A stretch of DNA of 43,267 nucleotides from a virus, in IMG/VR virus record IMGVR_UViG_3300044712_001783, positions 1-43,267 of that record. One strand, written 5' to 3'. The position numbers and the translations under genes are program-made. This document shows, piece after piece, positions 33,238 to 39,369 of this stretch (position 1 is its first letter; each line of letters begins with the position of its first letter). Under the pieces are notes generated by a model that did not search any database, was not told where the DNA came from, and was given only the letters and a program-made list of their open reading frames with translations.

Positions 33238-33601
33238 GGTTCTTGGTAAAGTATTGGCGAGCATCTTCAGCGAGTTTCCTTTGATGCTCATGCGATAAAT
33301 TCGGGAACATCTGATTGATCTCGATTAAGTAGGGGTTTGGCTTTTCGATTTCCAGCACTTCATAGATCTCATCCCCGATCTTCTCTTCCAGCACCAGCAG
33401 GTGCCGTTGATCCTTGGGCTTATAGCGCCCCTTGATCCAATCATCCACCAGTTGCTGTTTCAAGACCAGGTTCAATTTGTTCTCAGATAACCAGCGTGCA
33501 TACGCGCTGATGGATGATCTGCGGTTTGGTTGCGTTTTCTCCCACTCTGAAAATCGATCAAATAAATAGTCTTTGAACGGCGGATAGGTCATTAGGGGCA
33601 T
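33185..33601 (-). CDS. CI-like HTH repressor, 138 aa
   Basis: Start MPLMTYPPFK (33601) follows ACAAGGTAGTAAA on the minus strand; the frame extends upstream without a good site. Residues about 25-75 contain a helix-turn-helix in the order SISAYARWLSENKL, then QQLVDDWIKGRYKPK, like XRE/CI-type DNA-binding domains (the W-x-xG-x-x-P pattern ends the recognition helix). The rest is a short charged region without a peptidase dyad, so it lacks a LexA-like self-cleavage domain. It faces the Cro-like gene across 98 bp, the standard lysogeny switch. Confidence 0.65.
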   Translation of the reverse strand: MPLMTYPPFKDYLFDRFSEWEKTQPNRRSSISAYARWLSENKLNLVLKQQLVDDWIKGRYKPKDQRHLLVLEEKIGDEIYEVLEIEKPNPYLIEINQMFPNLSHEHQRKLAEDARQYFTKNHDENTSTASKRRKTRTN

Positions 33602-33699
33602 TTTACTACCTTGTAACACGGGCTTGACAAAATTACATAACAGTTGTAACATGCGTGATACAGTAATTTACGTTATAACGTAAAAACAAGGATAACGAA
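33602..33699. promoter_or_regulatory. Divergent switch region with operators and rightward promoter
   Basis: The rightward promoter has TTGACA (33624-33629), 17 bp, then TAACAT (33647-33652). TTGTAACA occurs at 33611 and 33645. A perfect 18-bp palindrome TTTACGTTATAACGTAAA lies at 33667-33684, after the likely rightward start site. The repressor and the Cro-like protein would bind these to choose between leftward and rightward transcription. Confidence 0.7.
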
Positions 33700-33993
33700 A
33701 TGACAGAGATCAACCAGGTAGTTAAAGCATATCGAGAACGCCACAATTTATCCCTGCGCAAATTTGCAGACCAGATCAACCAACATTTGATCAATACCGA
33801 TGTCACCCACCAGACCGTCTCTCGCTGGGAAAGTCAAGAAAAACCCGCTGAACCAGACATGCGCCTGCTCTTCGAATGTGTAGCTACCTACACCGATTGG
33901 CGGGCGCATTTCGCTGTGGATTGCTTGCGCTCCATGTTTCCTGATTTGTTCACATCGGGGATCGTGGTGATCAACCTCCCCACGGCTGAATAG
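33700..33993 (+). CDS. Cro-like HTH regulator, 97 aa
   Basis: Residues 1-55 form an XRE-type HTH: NQVVKAYRERHNLSLRKFADQI, then HQTVSRWESQEKPAEP, which is the classical QTVSRWE recognition helix. ATG 33700 follows ACAAGGATAACGAA. It is the first gene of the rightward early transcript, opposite the repressor, so it is the expected lytic-side regulator. The C-terminal half is a short helical extension. Confidence 0.8.
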   Translation: MTEINQVVKAYRERHNLSLRKFADQINQHLINTDVTHQTVSRWESQEKPAEPDMRLLFECVATYTDWRAHFAVDCLRSMFPDLFTSGIVVINLPTAE

Positions 33994-34005
33994 TGATGCG
34001 CCTCA

Positions 34006-34039
34006 AGCCATCCACCCTTCTTGGCTCGGGTGGATGGCT
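34006..34039. other. Perfect 12-bp hairpin after Cro-like gene
   Basis: AGCCATCCACCC (34006-34017) pairs with GGGTGGATGGCT (34028-34039) around a 10-base loop. No T tract follows, so a partial terminator, processing site or antitermination signal is possible. It lies between the Cro-like gene and the next ORF, where lambda has nutR/tR1. Confidence 0.6.
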
Positions 34040-34100
34040 GGGCACAACGGGTAGAAGCAATGGCGTGCTTCAACGTCGATGATAGCGATTTTTAGGAGCA

Positions 34101-34433
34101 ATGATGGAAAGTGTCAATTTTTCGACCGTTTTTAGTAAGGAGTTTGTAGTGGCATTCTTGGTTCTCGTTTTGTTTGGTGTTTTCTACAACCAGGTCGTTG
34201 AGAAATTCCAGAAGCGCACCCAGCGGTACACCGCGGAATTGGTTGTGATCGGCGTGTTGGTCACACTCGTGGCATCTGCCTTCGTGATCGGTTGGTTGCC
34301 TGTATTGGTGGTTTCTGCCTTCTTCATTGCCAGCGGCTCCCCCATGATCATCGGTTCCTGGATACGCACCGCACGCGACGAGGATCATACCCGCCAACTC
34401 ATGAAAGACAAACTCGATGGCAAAAAGAGTTAG
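34101..34433 (+). CDS. Multi-pass membrane protein, 110 aa
   Basis: Two adjacent ATGs (34101, 34104) follow AGGAG (34094-34098); the second has the better spacing. Three hydrophobic segments (about 16-31, 46-62, 64-84) with charged loops (EKFQKRTQRY). No family recognised. It overlaps the next gene by 17 bases. Early small membrane proteins of temperate phages often act in exclusion or host takeover, but nothing here shows it. Confidence 0.6.
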   Translation: MMESVNFSTVFSKEFVVAFLVLVLFGVFYNQVVEKFQKRTQRYTAELVVIGVLVTLVASAFVIGWLPVLVVSAFFIASGSPMIIGSWIRTARDEDHTRQLMKDKLDGKKS

Positions 34434-34656
34434 GCAGGCAGTTGGTGGCAGCACCTTCGCAGCGGAATGCGACCAGATCCGCATGTCCAACACCATCATT
34501 CGCAACGCGGTCGCCATCATCATTGATGGCACCCCCGGACCCCAAGCCCTGCTTGCCCTTGCAGGAAAGATCGCAGTCGAAAGTTCCCACATCACCGAAT
34601 CCATCACCCAGTTGGAGCGCATCGGAGAAGCCGCGAAGAGTCAACGAACGCGGTGA
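34417..34656 (+). CDS. Hypothetical helical protein, 79 aa
   Basis: ATG 34417 overlaps the previous gene. The product is mostly helical with a basic start (MAKRVRQAVGG) and a helical end (HITESITQLERIGEAAK). It stops at TGA 34654-34656, but the +1 frame continues with protein-like sequence to 34777 (see next entry), so this may be the first half of a frameshifted or split gene. No family recognised. Confidence 0.5.
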   Translation: MAKRVRQAVGGSTFAAECDQIRMSNTIIRNAVAIIIDGTPGPQALLALAGKIAVESSHITESITQLERIGEAAKSQRTR

Positions 34657-34777
34657 CGAGATCGAGATCTGCTGGGTCCCGCTCCCACCCGAACGCAGAG
34701 CAGGATATCGAGCGGCGATGGAATGGATCACCATGATGATCCTGGAAGAAGTGAGCAAGCTGAACATTGAAAGTTGA
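34655..34777 (+). CDS. Protein-like +1 frame continuation, 40 codons
   Basis: After the stop at 34654-34656, the +1 frame reads DEIEICWVPLPPERR, then a helical AAMEWITMMILEEVSKL, ending at TGA 34775-34777. It has no obvious start of its own: the frame's nearest ATG is 34526, inside the other ORF and without a ribosome site. Possible explanations are +1 frameshifting at CGG TGA C, a sequencing error, or a broken gene. Confidence 0.35.
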   Translation, partial: DEIEICWVPLPPERRAGYRAAMEWITMMILEEVSKLNIES

Positions 34778-34783
34778 ATATTG

Positions 34784-34852
34784 CGTGAATGGCACGAACC
34801 TTTACCGGTAGTGATGGACCAGCCTCTCTCATCACCTTTCGTGCCATTCACG
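34784..34852. other. Long inverted repeat, structured non-coding element
   Basis: Perfect 15-bp arms CGTGAATGGCACGAA (34784-34798) and TTCGTGCCATTCACG (34838-34852), with a nested GTGATG/CATCAC pair (34811, 34830). It lies in the 233-bp gap 34778-35010, which otherwise shows no strong plus-strand gene. It could be a terminator-like or regulatory RNA, or a recombination or protein-binding site. Confidence 0.6.
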
Positions 34853-35010
34853 GAGTGGTCAACACTCCACATCCACCCAAGCAGACCAGCAGTGCGACGG
34901 TGAGACTTATATAGATCATCAAATGATTCTGCTGGCATGGTTTCCCTCCAATTAAAGCGTGGACCGTCGAGATGACCGGGCTGCGCCAGGGGGGCAGAAG
35001 GAAAGGAACA

Positions 35011-35271
35011 ATGGCACTTAATCAAAGCATTCCGCAGGAACGAATTCCACTTGGTGGAGGCAACTCTGCCACCATGGAAGAGATTAAAAACGTTTGGAAG
35101 TTGATCAGCCACAAGCGCACCATCACGGTTCGGCAGATCGCGGCAGAGATGAAGTTCGGCACCAGCAAGACCTTTGGCATCATCACATTTTTGAAACAGT
35201 GCGGATACATCTCCAATAAAGATCATCGCTATGCCTGGGATGTGCGCCTTCCCTACGTGGAGGTCTCATGA
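35011..35271 (+). CDS. Winged-helix-like DNA-binding protein, 86 aa
   Basis: GAAAGGAACA precedes ATG 35011; an in-frame upstream ATG (34972) is weaker. Residues 22-70 have the pattern of a winged helix: MEEIKNVWKLISHKRTITVRQIAAEM and FGTSKTFGIITFLKQCGYI, then a wing-like KDHRYAWDV. This is the usual early-region regulator size. It overlaps the next gene by four bases. Confidence 0.6.
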   Translation: MALNQSIPQERIPLGGGNSATMEEIKNVWKLISHKRTITVRQIAAEMKFGTSKTFGIITFLKQCGYISNKDHRYAWDVRLPYVEVS

Positions 35272-35495
35272 ACATCCTTATTTGCAAAAAGTGCGGCTCA
35301 GAAGCAGATCTCAACAAAGATCCAAAATCCGCCAATGGCTGGCAGGTTGTTCCCACGGTCATCTGTGCCGAGTGCATAGAAAAAGACCTGGCATCCCGCC
35401 CCACACATGCACTTGTGGAGGAGAAAAGTCACTACCGCGGAAAAGTGATCGCCACCCTCACGCTGATCCCGCTCGATCAAGGCAGGCAGGCATGA
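35268..35495 (+). CDS. Zinc-ribbon protein, 75 aa
   Basis: CKKCG near the N-terminus and CAEC (about residues 33-36) give a four-Cys ribbon. The rest is small and mixed, ending in LTLIPLDQG. Such ribbons bind nucleic acid or proteins. Overlaps its neighbours (ATGA type), one of several zinc-ribbon genes in the early regions here. Confidence 0.6.
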   Translation: MNILICKKCGSEADLNKDPKSANGWQVVPTVICAECIEKDLASRPTHALVEEKSHYRGKVIATLTLIPLDQGRQA

Positions 35496-35569
35496 TCACC
35501 TATTTCATTATTTTCATAATCGTGATCCTTGTGTTGGCTTACGAAGCCAAATACACATTCAACAAGTAA
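35492..35569 (+). CDS. 25-aa membrane peptide
   Basis: ATG 35492 overlaps the preceding TGA. The product is MITYFIIFIIVILVLAYEAK followed by five polar residues: a single hydrophobic helix with a short charged end. It is too short for any assignment, but coupled translation supports expression. Confidence 0.4.
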   Translation: MITYFIIFIIVILVLAYEAKYTFNK

Positions 35570-35585
35570 TCATTCGGAGGAACCC

Positions 35586-36464
35586 ATGAACAACCAAAGC
35601 AAGACCCCGCAAGAAATTGTTGCACTCATTGAATATGCAGAAGAACAATCCGTTCTCATGGCTCAAAAGCTCGAACAGAAAAAGATCGAGGAAGAGCAGC
35701 AGAACGAACTCCGCAATCGTGAAGTGGCGCAGCGCTTATTCGACGATGCCATTGAAATGATCCCAGATGTCATTCGCCCCTTTGTGAAGCTCGATGGTGT
35801 CGATATCTCAGATCAAAGTCACTACGGCATGACCTGGAACGATCTCATTCTCGAATTCCACATCCCTGAACTGGCTCCCATCGCCATGGTCTTCGATGTC
35901 GATAGGCAAACAGACAAACCCAAGTTAACCAAGTGGATCGTCTCAGGCATTGGCGAGACCGACTACGACTCAGACCTTGAAGTTTGCAAGACAGCCGTTT
36001 TCAAGTTTGGTGATCGCTATCAGAAGGTTGTAAAGGATAAAGAGATCAACCTGTATGAAGTTTTGCAATATGCGAACAATGTGGCAAAACAATTGCCCGA
36101 ATTTCAGCAATCCTTGGATCTCAGTTTATTTAGACTGATCAAACGACAAAGAGAAAACGAAGCCCTTGAAGAAAAGCAGCGCTCCGGAGAACAAGCACTC
36201 TTTGACGCCATCAAGAATGATGGTATCGCCATCCACCTGCTCAAAGCCTTTGTATTGCTCCGTGATGAACGCTCCAATTTCGAACAGCGCCTGAATGAAG
36301 CAGATGAGTCCTTGTACTGGATTGATGAACGTTGGTCTCGCCAAGCCGCAGATCTCCGTCGCCAGGCAGAAGATGCTGATCGGCGTGCGGCAGACGAAAA
36401 AGCCCAGCTCCAAAATGTTCTCGATGACGTTGAATCCAAGCTGAAAAAAGCAATCCGCGGTTAG
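35586..36464 (+). CDS. Coiled-coil protein, 292 aa
   Basis: ATG 35586 follows TCGGAGGAACCC; an earlier in-frame start would include the preceding peptide gene. N-terminal (10-55) and C-terminal (190-292) coiled coils flank a compact alpha/beta domain (about 60-165, with WNDLILEFHIPELAP). The C-terminal heptads are Ala/Arg/Asp-rich (AADLRRQAEDADRRAADEK). No catalytic motif recognised; a DNA-binding or recombination accessory role is possible given that an integrase gene follows five bases later. Confidence 0.55.
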   Translation: MNNQSKTPQEIVALIEYAEEQSVLMAQKLEQKKIEEEQQNELRNREVAQRLFDDAIEMIPDVIRPFVKLDGVDISDQSHYGMTWNDLILEFHIPELAPIAMVFDVDRQTDKPKLTKWIVSGIGETDYDSDLEVCKTAVFKFGDRYQKVVKDKEINLYEVLQYANNVAKQLPEFQQSLDLSLFRLIKRQRENEALEEKQRSGEQALFDAIKNDGIAIHLLKAFVLLRDERSNFEQRLNEADESLYWIDERWSRQAADLRRQAEDADRRAADEKAQLQNVLDDVESKLKKAIRG

Positions 36465-36469
36465 TAGCC

Positions 36470-37393
36470 ATGAAAACTCAAACAGCACCGCTTTCTCTTA
36501 CCGTCCCTGCAACTTGCGAACCTGCAACCTGGAACCTGGAACTTTCCAACCATCTTGCAAAGATTTATCGCAACACCCACACTCGCGAGACCGCAGCACA
36601 ACACATCCGCGTCTTCGTGCTCTGGTACCAGGCAACCTTCCACCAGGAATTCGCCCCTCAGCTCCTCACCAACTATGACCTGCACCTATACCGTGCCTGG
36701 TCTCTCGATCGCGAGAAGGTCAAAGCCTCCACATGGAACTCTCGCCTGTGGGCGCTCACCATCCTATGCAACTGGATCGGAGATCCGTCCTTGCTCAAAG
36801 ACATCGAGCAAAAAGCGCAGGTCCGCGGCTCCACTAAACACCGCTCCCTAACCAGCGACGAATATCACCGCCTGGTCCATGCGCTCGAGCAGAACACAAA
36901 GCGCACCGTCACCCAGTTCGAACACATCAACGCCGTCCGCGATTGGGCATCCGTCATGCTCATGCTGCATGGTCTGCGTGTGGAAGAAGTCACCCTGGTA
37001 GATCTGGATGATGTCACCCTCAACGAACGCAGTGGGGAGGTGCTTGTACGAAACGGAAAGGGCAGCAAGGAGCGGACCGTCCCATTGAACCTGATCGCCC
37101 GCAACGCCCTCCGCCTCTGGCTGGATGTGCGAGCAGGTACCGATATTAAAAGCTTGATCGGCGTCTCCGATCGCACCCTCCAACGCAATGTCGCAGCCCT
37201 GGGCGCTCAGATCGGCGTCCCTGATCTCACCCCCCACTGGGCACGCTACACCTTCGCCAAACGCCTGGAGCGCAAAGAGATCCCGCTGGAGACCATCCGC
37301 GATCTGCTAGGGCACTCCAGCATCGAACAAACCAAACGCTACCTGAGATCTTCACTCGAAGAACTCCAGTCCGCTGTGGAAGAGGTGATGTAG
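36470..37393 (+). CDS. Tyrosine recombinase, Xer-like size, 307 aa
   Basis: Catalytic residues are complete: R170 (HGLRVEEV), K197 (NGKGSK), H256 and R259 (TPHWARYTF), H282 (LGHSSI) and Y291 (TKRYLR). An N-terminal SAM-like core-binding domain covers about 25-110. The N-terminal 25 residues are encoded by filler repeats (ACCTGCAACCTGGAACCTGG), so the native start may be later. The size and lack of arm-binding domain resemble XerC/D rather than lambda integrase. It could resolve multimers or integrate at a dif-like site; such a site lies two genes downstream (39158-39185). Confidence 0.85.
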   Translation: MKTQTAPLSLTVPATCEPATWNLELSNHLAKIYRNTHTRETAAQHIRVFVLWYQATFHQEFAPQLLTNYDLHLYRAWSLDREKVKASTWNSRLWALTILCNWIGDPSLLKDIEQKAQVRGSTKHRSLTSDEYHRLVHALEQNTKRTVTQFEHINAVRDWASVMLMLHGLRVEEVTLVDLDDVTLNERSGEVLVRNGKGSKERTVPLNLIARNALRLWLDVRAGTDIKSLIGVSDRTLQRNVAALGAQIGVPDLTPHWARYTFAKRLERKEIPLETIRDLLGHSSIEQTKRYLRSSLEELQSAVEEVM

Positions 37394-39012
37394 TGTCACG
37401 CAAGAAGTCATACATCACGCTCACTGATCAATTCTGTGGAGCTGGTGGATCTTCGATCGGTGCCACGCTCGCAGGGGCAGAAGTGCGCCTGGCAATGAAC
37501 CATTGGAAGCTCGCTATCGAGACCCACAACACCAACTTTCCAAAGGTTGATCACGATTGCGCTGATATCTCCGCAGTCAACCCACGCAAATATCCTTCCA
37601 CCGATATCTTGATCACCAGCCCTGAATGCACGAATCATTCATTGGCGAAGGGCAAACCGCGGCGCTTTTACGAAAGAGATCTCTTTGGCACCGATCTACT
37701 CGATCCTTCTGAAGAACGCAGTCGTGCCACCATGTGGGATGTTCCACGCTTTGCAGAATATCACGACTACAACATCATCATCACCGAGAACGTAGTGGAT
37801 GCGGTCAAGTGGCGCATGTGGGATGCCTGGCTCTCTGCCATGCACGCACTGGGATATGAGCATGAAGTTGTGTACTTCAATTCCATGTTTGCATTCCCCA
37901 CACCCCAAAGCCGCGATCGCATCTATGTTGTCTTTTGGAAGAAGGGCAACCGCAAGCCAGATCTCGAATTTCACCCCATCGCACACTGTTTGAAGTGTGA
38001 CCGGGAAGTTGAATCAATCCAGACCTGGAAGAAGCGTGTGAAGTGGGGCAGGTACAAGTCTCAGTATTTCTATCGCTGCCCACGCTGCCATGAAGCGGTT
38101 ACACCTTATCACTTCGCAGCTTTCAATGCCATCGATTGGACCATCGAGGCGGAACGCATTGGAGATCGCAAGACCCCCCTCAAACCGAAGACACTCGCCC
38201 GCATCCAATATGGCTTGGAGCAGTATGGCAGGCAGGTGATGGTTGTCACCGGTCGCTATACCAGCGGGATGGAATGCCGGGTTCGCAATGCGAACATCGA
38301 ACCCATGCCCACACAACCAGGTGATGCCAGTCACTATGCTGTTCTTCCGTGGATGGTGGAGACTGCGCACAGCCAGGGCAATGGCAAATACGTTACCGGC
38401 TCCGCAGATCCTGCCCCCACACAAACAACCGCTCAGACACTGGGTATCGTGGCTGGCTTCCTCACCAGGAACTATGGTGGCGCAGCAAAGCCAGAATTCA
38501 TGCCTAGTGGACTCGATGAAGCCACTGGGACCTTCACAGCCAGCGGAAATCAATCTCTGCTGACAGTTCCATCATCTATTCAGAAATCATTCGGCTTGAT
38601 CAATCCTGGCTTCATCGCTGAGCTGCGTGGGACTGCCCACGCACGCGGTCTCGAAGAACCCCTGATGTGTGTCACTTCGAGTGGAAGCCATCATGCGCTT
38701 CTCTCCGCTGGTTCGTTCCTCTCCTATTACTACGGCACAACGCAAGCCAGTGGCATGACAGATCCCATCCACACAGTGACCGGTCTCGATCGCGCTGCCC
38801 TGGTCCAAGCTCTCGATAGTCTCACTGTGGAGGATCTCTACTTTCGAATGCTCCATCCACATGAGATCGGCAAAGCCATGGCATTCCCTCAGCAATACAT
38901 TGTGCTTGGCACTAAGCGTGAGAAGGTCAAGCAGTATGGCAACGCGGTCACTCCACCGGTCATGAAGATGCTGATCGAGCGCTGCATTGCCACACTCGGA
39001 AAAGGTAACTGA
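37393..39012 (+). CDS. C5 cytosine DNA methyltransferase with inserted zinc ribbon, 539 aa
   Basis: GTG 37393 overlaps the recombinase stop. Motif I DQFCGAGGSSIG (12-23), motif IV SPECTNHS with catalytic C79 (PEC instead of the usual PPC), motif VI ENV (132-134), motif VIII QSRDRIY (172-178) and motif X YGNAVTPPV near the end are all present. A four-Cys ribbon (C199, C202, C229, C232) precedes a long target-recognition region of about 240 residues with repeated P-x-T/H-x segments. It methylates cytosine at C5 in an unknown site, probably to protect phage DNA from restriction. No partner nuclease is nearby. Confidence 0.88.
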   Translation: MSRKKSYITLTDQFCGAGGSSIGATLAGAEVRLAMNHWKLAIETHNTNFPKVDHDCADISAVNPRKYPSTDILITSPECTNHSLAKGKPRRFYERDLFGTDLLDPSEERSRATMWDVPRFAEYHDYNIIITENVVDAVKWRMWDAWLSAMHALGYEHEVVYFNSMFAFPTPQSRDRIYVVFWKKGNRKPDLEFHPIAHCLKCDREVESIQTWKKRVKWGRYKSQYFYRCPRCHEAVTPYHFAAFNAIDWTIEAERIGDRKTPLKPKTLARIQYGLEQYGRQVMVVTGRYTSGMECRVRNANIEPMPTQPGDASHYAVLPWMVETAHSQGNGKYVTGSADPAPTQTTAQTLGIVAGFLTRNYGGAAKPEFMPSGLDEATGTFTASGNQSLLTVPSSIQKSFGLINPGFIAELRGTAHARGLEEPLMCVTSSGSHHALLSAGSFLSYYYGTTQASGMTDPIHTVTGLDRAALVQALDSLTVEDLYFRMLHPHEIGKAMAFPQQYIVLGTKREKVKQYGNAVTPPVMKMLIERCIATLGKGN

Positions 39013-39157
39013 GATGCCAGGTCTTCACTCAGCGTGGGCGCTCGGTCGGTGTGGCGGCGGTCACTGTGTTTTATCAGTAGAAGAAAGAATCTCTTTGTTC
39101 ACCTTATTCATTTGCGCAATGGCTCGGGCGCAGGCACGCCCCCAAAAACATTTCTGC

Positions 39158-39185
39158 CCGTCGCATAACAGGCATTATGCGACAA
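39158..39185. other. dif-like recombination site
   Basis: Left arm CCGTCGCATAA (39158-39168), 6-bp spacer CAGGCA, right arm TTATGCGACAA (39175-39185). Two 11-bp arms with a 6-bp spacer are exactly the layout of bacterial dif, and CGCATAA...TTATG are its most conserved bases. A partial third arm lies at 39245-39253. With a Xer-like recombinase upstream it fits a resolution or integration site. Confidence 0.6.
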
Positions 39186-39258
39186 GATCGTTCCTTGGCT
39201 GGCAATCTTAGCCGTCAAGATGGGCGCTAAGGCAGGGAGTATCTGTCGCATAAGGCTT

Positions 39259-39287
39259 GGGTGGTAGGGGGGCGGGGGTGCTCGGGG
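39259..39287 (+). other. G-quadruplex-type motif upstream of primase-helicase
   Basis: Runs GGG (39259), GGGGGG (39267), GGGGG (39274) and GGGG (39284) with loops of 1-5 bases satisfy the usual G-quadruplex pattern on the plus strand. More G runs follow to about 39305. Confidence 0.45.
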
Positions 39288-39369
39288 ATCTCGGGCAGGG
39301 TTGGCTGGGCTACAGGTGGCGATGTGGCTCAGATAGTTAGCAAAATTCTGGAAAAACGGGTAAAGGCTC

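Larger units (their letters stand above)
39013..39369. other. 357-bp non-coding region with dif-like site and G-rich tract
   Basis: No gene found. Contents: GTTCAC at 39097, the dif-like site (39158-39185), a further half-site GTCGCATAA at 39245-39253, a G-run tract (39259-39287) and a poor ribosome site before the primase start. Its position between methyltransferase and primase, with a recombinase-type palindrome, suggests a recombination or resolution locus. Confidence 0.7.

Noticed and set aside
34399-35226. 275-codon minus-strand frame across the early gap
   Set aside because: Runs opposite three plus-strand genes; only the short lipobox-like stretch near 34919 in another frame seemed worth noting.
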